From assembly GCF_000510265.1 (NCBI RefSeq), contig NZ_CP006745.1, forward strand, positions 429,444 to 493,443: a stretch of 64,000 nt of DNA, read 5' to 3'. The stretch comes from Candidatus Endolissoclinum faulkneri L5. GTDB taxonomy: Bacteria > Pseudomonadota > Alphaproteobacteria > Thalassobaculales > Thalassobaculaceae. Shown in pieces: positions 9,564 through 20,340 of the stretch (the stretch's first letter is position 1; each line of letters begins with the position of its first letter). Under the pieces are notes generated by a model. That model had not been told where the DNA came from, searched no databases, and saw only the letters and a list, made by a program, of their open reading frames with translations. The position numbers and the translations under genes were made by a program.

Positions 9564-10644
9564 CTATGCAATCGCAATTATAAGGTAATTAGCGTTATTG
9601 CTGATGAAATTGACTACATTGCCAGCGATCATTGAGCTCAAAAATAAAATGCTATCGATTCTGTTGCTAAAGCCTCTATGCTTATGGCAATTGTTGGAAT
9701 TGCTATAGAGTTTGTGAGTAGTCGTGGTGATATAGGTGCAGCAATTGCTATGAGCAGATAGTCGGTTTCGCTTAGCAGTTTTATGAAATATATACAAGAA
9801 TAGGAATCGATAGCTGATCAAGCGGGAATGCGGTTTCTTGATGCTATTTATCAATCAGCTGGGGGATTACAATTGTTTTTTTTAAACACATGATATCTAA
9901 GAAAACGCCTTATTTAACTCGACTTATTTATCTACACACTCATTTATCAGGGATCGCCTCAAATCAATCAAAGCACATGTTATTATATCTTCATATTCGA
10001 ATCTGAAAGCGATAGCAAAGCAGATTATCGATTTCAATCGATTACTTGCGAAGCTTCATGGATTTATTTTGCTTACCTTCTCAGACATTGCACAATATCC
10101 GGAAACTGATAGTGGTTTGCGTGCTAAGTTAGCTCGTGCAATCTTTTATCTTAAGATGCTGGATTATAAGCATTCGCTTGCACTAACGCTAGAGATAATT
10201 TAGGAATTATCCTCAAGATCCTTCTCTGTATGAATCAGAAAGTAAGATTTTTTTGAAAAGCAGGCAATAACCAAAGCTACGCTGGCGCCTATGCTTATGG
10301 AGCAAGAGCTAGCTCCAATGTAGGGTTGATTGAAGTTTTTATCGCAGCAAATTTTTTGGTAATAAAAGATTACGCTGCTAGCAGGAGATTATGCTTCACT
10401 TGCAAAAAATGTCAAGCCTTCTGAAGGTGATTTTCCTTTTTTGTGGCATCAATTGGCGATTGCTCAAGGAAAACTTGCTAATATCGCTGAAGCTGTAGTT
10501 TCTATAGCAGAGAAAGTCGTGAGTAACGATAATTGGGAAGATGGCAGCTATTCAAGCAAATCGTGTACAAAAAAGCTAAAACCTGCTAAACCTATGATGC
10601 TGAGAACGATAGCGATTGAATCGCTTGCAAAAAAGCATGGCTAG
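9564..10644 (+). pseudogene. Decayed M48-family metallopeptidase with TPR tail
   Basis: Plus-strand translation shows the ghost of a BepA/M48-type periplasmic peptidase. From 9594 the frame reads VIADEIDYIASDH where the family has VIAHETGHIAGGH, so both zinc-binding histidines of HExxH are gone. Then follow SRGDIGAAIAMS, a degraded copy of the membrane-proximal segment, ESIADQAGMRFLDAIYQSAG (family: QE..AD.A...YL...G) and RLLAKLHGFI with YPETDSGLRAKLARAIFY from the TPR-containing half. The end, WHQLAIAQGKLANIAEA, matches the family C-terminus. At least five in-frame stops and several frameshifts interrupt it, and no N-terminus or signal peptide remains. The 67-codon open piece at 10441-10644 is its last fragment. 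The intact DsbA-like gene follows 100 bases downstream, the usual neighbour of this peptidase in Rhodospirillales as I recall it. Confidence 0.85.
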
Positions 10645-10745
10645 TATAAAAGCAGAAAGCTACCTTAATGTCCATAGCTTAGACTAGTTGCAATCGTTAC
10701 TTTATAGCTAAATATAATCAATTGATTCTTGTTTTGGAGATCTGA

Positions 10746-11543
10746 ATGATTCGCTCTTTCTTCTCCTTTTTCTTATTTTCATTAGTTTTTTGTTTTAAAT
10801 TAGCAACCGCTAAAGATGTTCCTTGTTCTTTGGAAAATAAATCCGAGGTTAAATTGTTAATTCATAACTACATGAAAGACAATGAGATTGTAGAGGAACC
10901 GAATGATCTGATGAAAAATTTTTTTCTTATGCAAAGAAGCCAACAGACTGACAAATACGACCTTAAACAGGTTTTGACAAATAATCATTATGCATTGGAG
11001 TGTGATTCAGCAGATCCAGTATTAGGTAATTTAAATGCAGATGTCACTGTAGTAGAATTTTTTGACTACCAATGCAAATATTGTAAATTAATGACTAAGC
11101 TTCTGAAAGAACTAGCGAAGGAAGATACTAACATAAGAATTGTTTTTAAGGAACTACCGATTTTGAGTAAAGTATCTGAAACTGCTGCCTTAGCTTCGTT
11201 GGCTTCTCATTTGCAAAATAAGTATATGAAATTTCAAAATAAATTATTTGATACGCCTGGTCGAATTACTCAAGAAGTGATTTTTCAGTTGGCTAAGGAG
11301 ATAGGTCTTGATATCGATAAGCTGAAGAATGATATGGAAAGTATCATGCTACGTAACCAAATTCGTAAATCATTTGAACTCGCTAGGCTCTTATCAATTC
11401 AAGGTATTCCATCCCTGGTAATAGGTGATTATTTAATTCATGGTCTCATTTCGAAGAAACAGCTTGTTCAAGCTGTGACTGAGGTACGTCGCAGCAATAC
11501 TTTAAACCATTTGCAAGATCAATTTCTCGACTGTTCGAAGTGA
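10746..11543 (+). CDS. DsbA-family periplasmic thiol oxidoreductase
   Basis: Thioredoxin-fold protein of 265 residues with an N-terminal signal peptide (hydrophobic ~4-22, cleavage likely after LATA). The CxxC active site is C110-K-Y-C113 in FFDYQCKYCK and the cis-proline loop is GIPSL with P222. It resembles the Com1/DsbA-like (BdbD/ScsC) group, which has an N-terminal helical extension before the thioredoxin fold (here ~30-95). Role: oxidation or isomerisation of disulfides in exported proteins; with cytochrome c maturation also kept in this genome, periplasmic thiol chemistry is evidently retained. GGAG lies 6 bases before the ATG. It stands next to the dead M48 gene, a former operon partner. 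Confidence 0.9.
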   Translation: MIRSFFSFFLFSLVFCFKLATAKDVPCSLENKSEVKLLIHNYMKDNEIVEEPNDLMKNFFLMQRSQQTDKYDLKQVLTNNHYALECDSADPVLGNLNADVTVVEFFDYQCKYCKLMTKLLKELAKEDTNIRIVFKELPILSKVSETAALASLASHLQNKYMKFQNKLFDTPGRITQEVIFQLAKEIGLDIDKLKNDMESIMLRNQIRKSFELARLLSIQGIPSLVIGDYLIHGLISKKQLVQAVTEVRRSNTLNHLQDQFLDCSK

Positions 11544-12746
11544 ACGAAGGAGCAAATTCTTTATATTTGATCTTTTCATTCTATCCACAACTTCTAAAAT
11601 ATATAAGAGTTTACTTTGATAGCTTAGGTTTTGTCTTAGCTTTAAAAATGATTTAATTTATCAATGCGATAGTTAATCTCTTATTACACCTTGCAAGTTA
11701 GTATAAGATTAACTAGCGCATTTACGGCTTTATATATTGCGATTATGCGACGTACAACAGCGATAAAACTTTATAATTTTGCATATATAGATGGATAGTG
11801 TCTTATCAGAGTTTTGATCATCTATTAAGGAGATTATTAAGTGGAGTGTGATCAGCCTCTATCTATCACTTAGAGCTGGTGATACTCTGAGAATAAAGCA
11901 AGGGCATTGATCGATCGTTAATTGATCATGGTAAGGATTAATTTGAGATGTTTATAGTAGTCTTTTTATATCGATTAACTTAAGTTAAAACATCAGGTGA
12001 TTGAAAACAAGACTAATTATATAAGGCAAAGAATTTATTTTTATCAATATGTTAATTTAAATCAGCGATAGAGCACAATTAATCGCTTAATATTTTTAAT
12101 CATGTGGTTTGTCAGTTGATTAATTCAGATAATATAAGATTAATTCAGATAATATAAAACTACAGTGTTTAAAACTAAAAAAATAATTATAACAATATAA
12201 TTCAGAAATTATACACCAAATAAGCAATACTTTAACGTTTTGATTGTATAAACTAAAGAGTAGTTTAAGGTGGTTTAGCTTGGTATTGGCATGAAATCGA
12301 TTTCATGTTTTGGCAAAAATTATTAATTGCAAAACAATAGTTAAAATGCTAATGAAGCTTTATTTATTATGGAGGTTACATTTTAATTATAGATGAATAT
12401 ATAAGTCCTTATATAATAGAATACTCGATCAATTCTCGTTGCTTAATTAAAAAAACTCTATCGGAGAATAATGATAATTATTCATGATTACTATTATCCC
12501 TATTGCTTCAATTAAACATTATTGATAGTTGATAAAACGATGACCAGAGCGCGTTGACTCGTAATCGGTAATACTTAACTATTTTCTTTATATAACATCA
12601 ATCTTTATTGATCTGTTGATTGTAATAAGTCCGGTAAATAGCATAGTGAGTTAAAATAAGTTTTGGTTAACTAGACAATTCGAGATTAATAATAAGGATT
12701 TGCCGTAATCACAATTATGCATTGTATCAGGTTTATATTGTATCTA
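11544..12746. other. 1.2-kb AT-rich spacer
   Basis: Convergent interval between the DsbA-like gene and holA. No gene is readable. It holds a 20-bp tandem duplication (12118-12157) and an 18-bp perfect palindrome CATGAAATCGATTTCATG at 12290-12307. In relatives, as I recall, the DsbA-like gene is followed by aroQ-accB-accC; none of these can be recognised here. Confidence 0.6.
12118..12157. repeat. 20-bp perfect tandem duplication
   Basis: Unit GATTAATTCAGATAATATAA at 12118-12137 and 12138-12157, identical copies, in non-coding sequence. Confidence 0.95.
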
Positions 12747-13790
12747 TTAAATCCTACGAGTGATGCTTGGGATAAGAATTAGACTTGCGACATCTATCAT
12801 GGCTTGACGACATTCTACCTTATCTGGATAGTTTGTTGTTTTGCAGAGAATTTCTGCTAAGTTCAACCTCTTTAAGGCTAAGATAAGACTGTAGATATTC
12901 CAGCGCTTTATTTGTTGAGTCATGGAATCGGCTACACGGAAGAATACACTAGAGCGCAAGGACTTAATGGCTTGGGAAGCAGTAAGACGGTTGTTCATCC
13001 GAACACGGGCTAAGTGAAGCTGTTGGAAGTAAATTATTCCCATTCGCACTATCTGTACTGAAGTCATACCTTGCTGAAATGCTTGATCAATCACAGTCAT
13101 AATTAGATCCAATCTACCATCTGCTACAGTAGATATTAACTGAATAATATCCACTTCTGCGTTATTTGCTATAGCAGAAACAACTAAATCAAGATCAATA
13201 GTTTGGCCTTCTTCAAATAAAAGAGTAAGGTTTTCAACCTCTGTTTTACTTGCTATTCGGTTATCTTCCGAATGCGCTATAAGAAATCTTTCAGCATCTG
13301 GATTTATTTTAACAGATTTTGCCGCAAGCATTTTTTTTACTTCGTTGGCTCGCTCGCTCTCAGCATCTGAATAGCAGGCAAGAGCAAATATATCTTTTCT
13401 TTTACTTGAGAAGAATTTACGCAATTTACTTGATGTCTTCAAATCGTTAGATTCAATAATGAGTAACGTGTCACCAGTATCACCTTCAAGCGCATTGATA
13501 ACCATTTCAGTTATTTTATCAGGTGCATTGTGAATCCAAACTAGGCGACGATCTCCTGTCATTGAGTGCGCTTGCATTTCCTCCGATAGCCTTGCCGGAT
13601 CACTGGCAGCTTCGCTACCATCCATCTCACTAAGATTAAATGGATCATTTAGTGTTGTTACTACTGTTTTAGCAATTCGTTTGGCAAATTTCAGCACTTT
13701 ACCAAGATCTTGTCCGTATATAAGAACGGCTTTGGTGGAATACGGTAGATGATTAATAAAATCTTCTATCTCATAGGTTGCTAATTTCAT
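12747..13790 (-). CDS. holA: DNA polymerase III subunit delta (HolA)
   Basis: Clamp-loader subunit that opens the beta sliding clamp. 347 residues, normal length. The N-terminal domain has the alphaproteobacterial pattern VLIYGQDLGKV, a degenerate P-loop, with GDRRLVWIHNA and KITEMVINALE downstream; the middle shows FLIAHSEDNRIASKTEVENL, the helical lid region, and the C-terminal domain holds ARVRMNNRLTASQAI. It starts with ATG overlapping the lptE stop by four bases (ATGA), so it is translationally coupled as the last gene of the DUF3576-leuS-lptE-holA block. No anomalies beyond AT-driven Ile/Lys/Asn enrichment. Confidence 0.92.
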   Translation of the reverse strand: MKLATYEIEDFINHLPYSTKAVLIYGQDLGKVLKFAKRIAKTVVTTLNDPFNLSEMDGSEAASDPARLSEEMQAHSMTGDRRLVWIHNAPDKITEMVINALEGDTGDTLLIIESNDLKTSSKLRKFFSSKRKDIFALACYSDAESERANEVKKMLAAKSVKINPDAERFLIAHSEDNRIASKTEVENLTLLFEEGQTIDLDLVVSAIANNAEVDIIQLISTVADGRLDLIMTVIDQAFQQGMTSVQIVRMGIIYFQQLHLARVRMNNRLTASQAIKSLRSSVFFRVADSMTQQIKRWNIYSLILALKRLNLAEILCKTTNYPDKVECRQAMIDVASLILIPSITRRI

Positions 13791-14347
13791 TTGTTATTTG
13801 TTCGATTATCTATACTATTGAAATATAATGCGATACGCAATCGAATATCATCTGCTAGTTCTGTTATTGCGCGCAGGCTCGCAGCTCTCTCGGCGTTAAG
13901 GTTAGCATATTCAGATGAATTAATGAAGAAGTTTGATGTGCGCTCATTTTGTCCATTAATTATAGCTTTATTAGTTATAACTTCTATTAGTTTCCATTTT
14001 ACTTCAACAATATAGCTAGCCAAAGTTACTTTTGATTTTCGCAGTAAGATTATATTAGGTTTATTTTTATTGATAATAATATCTATGCGATATCTAGGTT
14101 TAATAACAATGCCACTCGGATTAATGCGGTCAAATAATACGTTGCAAAGCATCTGACTTAAGCGATTGTCAGTTGATTTGATATCAATTTGAGTAAATAT
14201 TTGATCATATAGGTTATAACTTATAGTTTTTGTCGAATATAATGGCTGAAAATCACAGGCTACAAAAGTAGTTCCGTACAAAACTAGAATCATAGCTGCT
14301 AATGATTTAGAGTGTTCTATCGCTCGCACCACAAACTCAAGCCACAA
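13787..14347 (-). CDS. lptE: LPS-assembly lipoprotein LptE
   Basis: Outer-membrane lipoprotein that plugs the LptD barrel and delivers LPS to the surface. 186 residues in the longest frame. A hydrophobic stretch ends in the lipobox TFVAC followed by DFQPLYS, matching the Cys-Gly/Asp-Phe-x-Pro-Leu-Tyr start of mature alphaproteobacterial LptE. The rest is weakly conserved, as usual for the family, with [20 protein letters not shown] near the C-terminus matching the family end. The start is uncertain: TTG at 14347, or GTG at 14332 or 14329, all overlapping the leuS stop or lying just after it. Context between leuS and holA is the classic one. Its retention implies LPS or lipooligosaccharide is still exported. 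Confidence 0.85.
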   Translation of the reverse strand: MWLEFVVRAIEHSKSLAAMILVLYGTTFVACDFQPLYSTKTISYNLYDQIFTQIDIKSTDNRLSQMLCNVLFDRINPSGIVIKPRYRIDIIINKNKPNIILLRKSKVTLASYIVEVKWKLIEVITNKAIINGQNERTSNFFINSSEYANLNAERAASLRAITELADDIRLRIALYFNSIDNRTNNK

Positions 14348-16916
14348 AGTTGACTATCTTGTTAGGTACTACAATAACTTTACGAGTAGTTTTGCCCTCA
14401 AGCAATTTCAATACACTCGGCTGTTTGCTAGTTTGTTCGATAATTTCTTCCTTGGAGGTATTTTTTTCCGTTTCAATTGTCCCACGCAATTTACCATTAA
14501 TTTGGATAACAATAGTTACCATTTTGCTTTCTATCAAACTAATATCCGCTTCTGGCCAAGCAACCTTGGTAAGCATGCTGCTATAACCAAGCTTCATCCA
14601 TAATTCTTCGCAGATATGTGGGATTATAGGCGCCATCATTTTGATTATTGTTTCTAAACCAAAGCGTAAGGTCCATGCTTCGCCTTCACCTTGGCCAGAC
14701 AATGTAAATATCTGATTGGACAATTTGCGGATCTGGGCTACTGCAGTGTTGAAACGGCATTTTTCGATGTTATCGGTTACAGAAAAGATGGTCCTGTGGC
14801 ATTCTTTATAGATGGATTTAGCTTCTGGCGATAATACAGTTGGTTTTGTCGTTTTAACCGATAGCAGATTAATTTTGCATTCTGTTATTGCTTGCCATAA
14901 GCGATTAATATAGCGCCAGGCGCTATTGATACCTTTGTCATTCCATTCTAAGTCTCGTTCAGGAGGGTTATCAGACAAGATGAACAAACGAACTGTATCA
15001 GCACCATATTGGGCAATTATTCCCTCTGGATCAACTGTATTGCGTTTGGATTTTGACATTTTTTCTATTCGACCGACTGTTACTGGTTTATTGTCTTCGA
15101 TCGTAACCAAGTGGTTGCTAGCAGTTTGGGTAATCTCTTCGGGATAAAGCCAGCGATCGTTTCCCCAATAAGTTTTATGGCAGACCATGCCTTGGGTAAT
15201 AAGTTGAGAAAATGGTTCTTTTATAGAGAGGTATCCACAATCGCGTAGAGCGCGGGTAAAAAAACGAGCATAAAGCAAATGTAGTATTGCGTGCTCTACA
15301 CCTCCAATATACTGATCAACAGGCAACCAGTAGTTGGCGGCTTTGTGTTCAAAAGGAACGTCTGCGTTTGCATCAGCTAAACGAGCAAAATACCAAGAAG
15401 ATTCAAAAAAAGTATCAAGCGTATCAGTTTCGCGAATCGCATTTTTGCCACATAATGAGCATGTCGTATATTTCCAGGTTGGATGAGAGTCAAGCGGATT
15501 GCCTGGGCTGTTAAAATCGATATCCATAGGAAGTTTAACAGGTAGTTGATCTTCTGGTACGGCTACAATTCCACAGCTGCTGCAGTGAATCATGGGTATC
15601 GGGCATCCCCAATAACGTTGCCTGGAAATCCCCCAATCTCGTAAACGCCATGTGATACTACGTTTTCCTATACCACATTTCTCAAGACGCTCAATAACAG
15701 CGGATTTAGCGTTTTCGACTTTCATACCATTTAAGAAGTCAGAATTGTAAATTGTACCAGGTCCTGTGTAAGCTTTACACCCGCTTGAAAAAGAAGCTTC
15801 ATTTTCCTTCGCTGGGAGTACAACTGGAATTATTGGTAAATTGTACTTACGTGCGAAATCAAGATCACGCTGATTACTGGATGGACAGCCAAAAATAGCA
15901 CCAGTGCCGTAATCCGCTAGTACTAAATTACTGACATAAACTGGTAGAGTCTTGTTAGGCAAAAAGGGATGCTTGGCTTTAATTTTTGTACGATATCCTT
16001 TTATTGTTGAGGTATCGATGTTTATTTCACTAGTACTAGTGCGATTGCATTTTGCGATGAAGGCTTTCAAAGCTTTATTGTTTTCTGCTAACTTAGAAGC
16101 TAGCGTATGATCGGCAGCTATCGCACAGAAACTAGCGCCAAATAGCGTATCTGGCCTAGTAGTAAACACATCTAGCTTTTCTCCGATTCCTCTTGCTCCA
16201 GTAAGCTGAAAACTAATCAATGCCCCATCTGAACGCCCTATCCAATTCTTCTGCATAAGCCGAATTTTATCTGGCCAGAGATCTTCCATCTCCTTTAACG
16301 TATCTAGCAGATCTTCTGCGTAGTCGGTAATTTTCAAGAACCACTGATTTAGCTTACGTTTTTCAACTGTGGCCCCAGAACGCCAACCAGTACCGTTGAT
16401 TACTTGCTCATTGGCCAGCACTGTTTTTTCTAGAGGATCCCAATTGACCCAGCTTTCTTTACGATATGCAAGCCCAGCTTTTACAAAATCCAGAAAAATT
16501 TTTTGCTCGTGGCGATAATAGCTAGAATCGCAGGTAACTATCTCACGACTCCAATCATAACTTAGTCCTATGCTTTTAAGTCTATTGCGCATAGCAATGA
16601 TGTTATTTTTGGTCCAATCATGAGGATGAATACCGCGCTCGATCGCTGCATTCTCAGCAGGTAAACCAAAGGAGTCCCAGCCAATTGGATGTAATACATT
16701 GAATCCACGAGCAATCTTATATCTTGCTAGTACATCTCCTAATGTGTAATTACGAACATGACCCATATGAATGTTGCCTGATGGATATGGAAACATTTCT
16801 AATATATAGAACTTGGGTTTAGAAAAATTAATTTTTGCCTCAAAATACTGGCACTGAGCCCACTTTGATTGCCATTTTTCTTCAGTTTTCTTAAAGTTAT
16901 AGTAAGTCATAAACAT
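14337..16916 (-). CDS. leuS: Leucyl-tRNA synthetase
   Basis: Class Ia aminoacyl-tRNA synthetase charging tRNA-Leu. 859 residues, full length. Visible are the HIGH-type motif HMGH (50-53) in [16 protein letters not shown], the CP1 editing domain ([19 protein letters not shown], ~255-275, with the conserved Asp-containing segment near [12 protein letters not shown]), a zinc-type knuckle CSSCGIV, and KMSKS at 619-623 in [13 protein letters not shown]. The C-terminal domain ends with the conserved [11 protein letters not shown] segment. ATG at 16916, with a second ATG two codons later as an equally good start. It overlaps lptE by 11 bases and follows the DUF3576 gene by 59 bases, so the four genes form one transcription unit. 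Confidence 0.97.
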   Translation of the reverse strand: MFMTYYNFKKTEEKWQSKWAQCQYFEAKINFSKPKFYILEMFPYPSGNIHMGHVRNYTLGDVLARYKIARGFNVLHPIGWDSFGLPAENAAIERGIHPHDWTKNNIIAMRNRLKSIGLSYDWSREIVTCDSSYYRHEQKIFLDFVKAGLAYRKESWVNWDPLEKTVLANEQVINGTGWRSGATVEKRKLNQWFLKITDYAEDLLDTLKEMEDLWPDKIRLMQKNWIGRSDGALISFQLTGARGIGEKLDVFTTRPDTLFGASFCAIAADHTLASKLAENNKALKAFIAKCNRTSTSEINIDTSTIKGYRTKIKAKHPFLPNKTLPVYVSNLVLADYGTGAIFGCPSSNQRDLDFARKYNLPIIPVVLPAKENEASFSSGCKAYTGPGTIYNSDFLNGMKVENAKSAVIERLEKCGIGKRSITWRLRDWGISRQRYWGCPIPMIHCSSCGIVAVPEDQLPVKLPMDIDFNSPGNPLDSHPTWKYTTCSLCGKNAIRETDTLDTFFESSWYFARLADANADVPFEHKAANYWLPVDQYIGGVEHAILHLLYARFFTRALRDCGYLSIKEPFSQLITQGMVCHKTYWGNDRWLYPEEITQTASNHLVTIEDNKPVTVGRIEKMSKSKRNTVDPEGIIAQYGADTVRLFILSDNPPERDLEWNDKGINSAWRYINRLWQAITECKINLLSVKTTKPTVLSPEAKSIYKECHRTIFSVTDNIEKCRFNTAVAQIRKLSNQIFTLSGQGEGEAWTLRFGLETIIKMMAPIIPHICEELWMKLGYSSMLTKVAWPEADISLIESKMVTIVIQINGKLRGTIETEKNTSKEEIIEQTSKQPSVLKLLEGKTTRKVIVVPNKIVNFVA

Positions 16917-16975
16917 TTTTCTTTCTTCAATATGGTCAATAGCGTAAGATTTATAGCATGCAAAAGATTGTAAAA

Positions 16976-17551
16976 TTAGTTATCATCTGGTAATGATAAT
17001 TGTCGAATACGCATTTGACGCGCGCGCGTGAGAATTGTATTCTCCAAATCCCTAGCAAGAGTATTATCGATTATGGTGTCACCCCAATTCCCTTCGGGAG
17101 CACGTATTTGTCGAAAAACATTAGCACGAATGGCGTCAGAACGAAGTTTGCGATCAAGGATGTAAACAGTTATTTTAAAACGCTCTTTAGGGCTATCCAA
17201 CGAATTATACCAATCTGAGATAATCACTCCTCCAAACGGATCAGCCGAATCTAATGGCAAAAAAGACAGAGTGTCTAGTGTTGCTCGCCACAAAAAAGCA
17301 TTAACAGTTATACCATTCTCAGATTTATTAGAATGATTATTCTTGCCAAACGATAAAAGATCGATCCAGTCTATTGTTGTTATTTTATCTTGTTTTTTAT
17401 AACTTGGTATTCCGTCTGGACCTGTAGTAGGGTACTGATATGTTACTGGTATGTTGGAGGTACATGATGATAATATGAAAAAACAGACTAGTATTGACCT
17501 CAAGAGATCTTGGGGGTTTAAGCGAAAATCGATCATTACATTTTTATCCAA
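16976..17551 (-). CDS. DUF3576 family lipoprotein
   Basis: 191-residue protein of unknown function conserved in alphaproteobacteria. A hydrophobic segment (~18-30) ends in ILSSC followed by TSN, a lipoprotein signal, so it should be anchored to a membrane on the periplasmic side. The family core is recognisable: [46 protein letters not shown] and [17 protein letters not shown]. It is first in the block with leuS, lptE and holA, where it is normally found; this position next to an LPS-assembly gene suggests, but does not show, an envelope role. It is divergent from the porin gene. Confidence 0.82.
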   Translation of the reverse strand: MDKNVMIDFRLNPQDLLRSILVCFFILSSCTSNIPVTYQYPTTGPDGIPSYKKQDKITTIDWIDLLSFGKNNHSNKSENGITVNAFLWRATLDTLSFLPLDSADPFGGVIISDWYNSLDSPKERFKITVYILDRKLRSDAIRANVFRQIRAPEGNWGDTIIDNTLARDLENTILTRARQMRIRQLSLPDDN

Positions 17552-17881
17552 TTTTTATGGTCATTTTTACTAGTAACATGCTGTAGAAGCATTAATCATG
17601 AAACACGATGTTATTTTTAATCTTATGGATTTGCGAGGCAAGTATTGTAGAAATTTGCATTAAGACTGACATTTGAACTAGTGCTTATCACTTGATATTT
17701 GTGATAACTTTGCCAAGTTAGGCTTGTTTTGTAGTTTAAATCACCACTACTAAGCTAACGATTGTCAATGCTCACTTTGCAGTCGGCTATCGGTAGTGAA
17801 TGGCGATTATTCTTTTGCGCTTTTTCCGGCATAGATCAAGCATTATACAACAATAACTTCAAACTTAGGGAGATATGGGGA
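17552..17881. other. Divergent regulatory interval, DUF3576/porin
   Basis: 330 bases that must contain the promoters of both divergent transcripts. The porin frame stays open upstream to 17762, but that part does not look like porin and precedes a clean signal peptide at 17882, so it is treated as 5' leader. An inverted repeat lies at 17685-17707. No promoter could be assigned with confidence. Confidence 0.5.
17685..17707. promoter_or_regulatory. Inverted repeat upstream of the porin
   Basis: TTATCAC (17685-17691) and GTGATAA (17701-17707) are exact reverse complements with a 9-base spacer, a geometry typical of a dimeric regulator site. It sits about 175 bases before the porin ATG. No regulator can be named. 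Confidence 0.3.
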
Positions 17882-18946
17882 ATGAAGAAGAGTGTACTAG
17901 GTTCAACAGCTTTTGTTGCTGCTGGTCTAATCGCTGCACCTTCCGCTATCGCAGCTGAAAAACTGCATATTGGAGTTAGCGGTTACATGGAGCAATGGCT
18001 TGGTTACACTACAGTTGAAGATAATGATTTCAGCCGTGATGTTGACGGTTTTGACGTTAAATCCGATTCTGAAATTCACTTCGAGGGTTCTACAACTCTT
18101 GATAACGGGATTAACTTAGGTGTAAACGTTCAGCTTGAAGCTAATACAGATAAGAACGATCAGATAGATGAGTCTTACTTGTTTATGAAAGGATCCTTTG
18201 GTGAGATCAACTTAGGATCCGTAAATTCAGCGATGCATAACATGCATTTCGCTCCAAGTGATTTTGGTATAGGTATCAATTCTGGTGATCAAGCTGAGTG
18301 GTCTGGTTTTTCTGGTAGCGAAATTGATCAACCGCAGTATTCGCGTAGCGTTTTAAATTCGACATACATTGATCCTAATCTTGCACACGATTCAGAAAAA
18401 TTGACGTATTATACTCCACGTTTTGCAGGCATCCAACTTGGCGCCTCTTATTCCCCCGATAATTTACATGACAGCAATTCTGCAGTGAATCGTGATCTTG
18501 ATAGCAGTGACATGGTCGCATTCGGCGCTAATTACACCGGTGATTTTTCTGGTATGTCAATGGGCGTCTCAATGGGATATGGTACTTTTTTAGAATCAGG
18601 ATTTAAGCATGACAAACCGAAAAGTTATAACGCAGGCATTACTCTTGGCATGCGCGGTATAGGTATTGGCGCCTCTTGGGCAGAGGCTAATAATTCGTTT
18701 GCTGATGGTTCCGCCTACAACCTGGGAGTTTCCTATGAGACCGGTCCTTTAGGTGTGAGTTTAACTTATTTTAACGGCGTGCTTGATAAAAGCGTCTCTC
18801 AAAACACAATACATCTATCTGGTAAGTACGCCCTTGCTCCAGGAATTGACGCGAAAGCCACACTAGGTCATGCAAATTTCGAAGAATATCACAATGAGGA
18901 GATCGATGCTACTTACTTGGTAACTGGCATTCGCGTATCGTTCTAG
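17882..18946 (+). CDS. Outer-membrane porin
   Basis: Gram-negative general porin of the alphaproteobacterial Porin_4-like type. Starting at ATG 17882 gives 354 residues with a textbook signal peptide (MKKSVLGSTAFVAAGLIAAP, cleavage after AIAA) and a mature start KLHIGVSGYMEQWLGYT. The body has alternating polar/aromatic strands and a putative loop-3 region (~115-160, rich in Met/His/Gly). It ends in Phe (GIRVSF), the signal for Bam insertion. A longer frame begins at 17762 but would bury the signal peptide, and the purine-rich GGGAGATATGGGG directly precedes 17882. Codon use looks less AT-biased than neighbours, as expected for an abundant protein. A strong hairpin follows. It supplies nutrient passage across the outer membrane. 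Confidence 0.92.
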   Translation: MKKSVLGSTAFVAAGLIAAPSAIAAEKLHIGVSGYMEQWLGYTTVEDNDFSRDVDGFDVKSDSEIHFEGSTTLDNGINLGVNVQLEANTDKNDQIDESYLFMKGSFGEINLGSVNSAMHNMHFAPSDFGIGINSGDQAEWSGFSGSEIDQPQYSRSVLNSTYIDPNLAHDSEKLTYYTPRFAGIQLGASYSPDNLHDSNSAVNRDLDSSDMVAFGANYTGDFSGMSMGVSMGYGTFLESGFKHDKPKSYNAGITLGMRGIGIGASWAEANNSFADGSAYNLGVSYETGPLGVSLTYFNGVLDKSVSQNTIHLSGKYALAPGIDAKATLGHANFEEYHNEEIDATYLVTGIRVSF

Positions 18947-20340
18947 ATTGATTACACAATACTGAATTAGGTAGCTTACTCTTGAGTAACTACCTAATTC
19001 TTCTACAAGGTATTTATTGACAAAAATTGCTGCTTTGTAAATCTACTGAAATATAGTGTTATGTTAAAATACGTAAGCGCTTGCGTTATATTGCAAAGCA
19101 ATATGTTAATTTTTTGATATTATAATTAAATTCTACTAAAAATTATCTTGTTTACTGACATAACTTAGTCGATTACAGCAATAAATAATCTATTATTTTT
19201 CTTTTGTACCTAAAATCGTAACGCTTTTGTTTATATAAAACACTATAACAGTGCAGTTTGTAATTTAGCATTTTCAATTTTTACTATTAAGTGTGAATTA
19301 TAATAATTAAGATGTCAGGGTATTATTTTATAATAATAAATTTGTATATTACACATAAATCATTTGCTTATTTATTTTTATAAATAAATCTACTATAAAT
19401 TGAATATCATAGTACATTGCAATTAATTAATATGATTCTATCGAATTATAAACTAAAAAGTTTGACTATCATATAAATTAGTGCTCTGAAGATTCTTTAA
19501 TCTTAAGAATTATTTGATAATATATAGATACAAAATTAGTTTTATATGCTTATCATTTGCAAATTGGGTACATAGTTATTAGAAATATTTTTGACTATAT
19601 AAAAATAATATCAGGCAGTGTACGTAAGTAGTATTGTTTGTAATAAATTTCTTTTACTAAAGCTAACTAAGTAGTTAGATGTCTTTTTGTGTATAACTTT
19701 TGAAGCTATATATAAAATAGCTATCAATTACTTGAGTTAGCAAGAATATTATTAATTATATGTATAATTACAGAAATTAATGAAAATATTTTGCTTTGTA
19801 ACGTTTGTTATTACATCTGTACTTAATAATTTATTAATTGCCTGGAATCGTCTAATTTTATATCGAAGCTTATTAATTCGTCTAAAAGCATGTTGACTGT
19901 AAATACATTATTTCTAATATTAGGTATAAATTGTAAATAATTTATATTAAAAAATGTTAATTAAGACGTAAAACTAAGTATATAACTAAAAATAAATACA
20001 AGCAGAGCGAGTACACTTCTACTTACTCGAATTATATTAACTAAATAACCAGGTCTTGGTCCATTATTGATTTTTATAAGATTCAGATTGAATCATTGTG
20101 ATTATCTGATAATTTGCTTTCGAATTAGTATAAAGTATTGATAGTAGATAAAACCTTTGGCATGAGCTTATAAAACTATAAAAATCTAACTTTAGCCACA
20201 ATCATCAACTAAACTGCAAAGATGTTTCCTTCCTGATGCATTTGGTGATATGTGATATCAGCCTGATATTACACAAAGCTTCATCTGGAATAAAGCAAAT
20301 TTTTATTTGGTTATTTGACATTCAGTGAGAGATAAATAAC
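18947..20340. other. 1.4-kb very AT-rich spacer
   Basis: Convergent interval between the porin and acnA. After the porin terminator it holds only AT-rich sequence, a near-palindrome ACGTAAGCGCTTGCGT at ~19071-19086 beside ATATTGC-AAA-GCAATAT, and no readable frame. Confidence 0.6.
18964..19004 (+). terminator. Porin terminator hairpin
   Basis: GAATTAGGTAG (18964-18974) pairs exactly with CTACCTAATTC (18990-19000), with an inner TTACT/AGTAA stem and one bulged base; TTCT follows. It lies 18 bases after the porin stop, the expected place for an intrinsic terminator. Confidence 0.75.

Noticed and set aside
9564-9854. 96-codon minus-strand frame
   Set aside because: It is antisense to the readable M48 pseudogene and has no protein-like features.
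17762-17881. N-terminal extension of the porin
   Set aside because: The extra 40 residues are unlike porins and would place a clear signal peptide in the middle of the protein.
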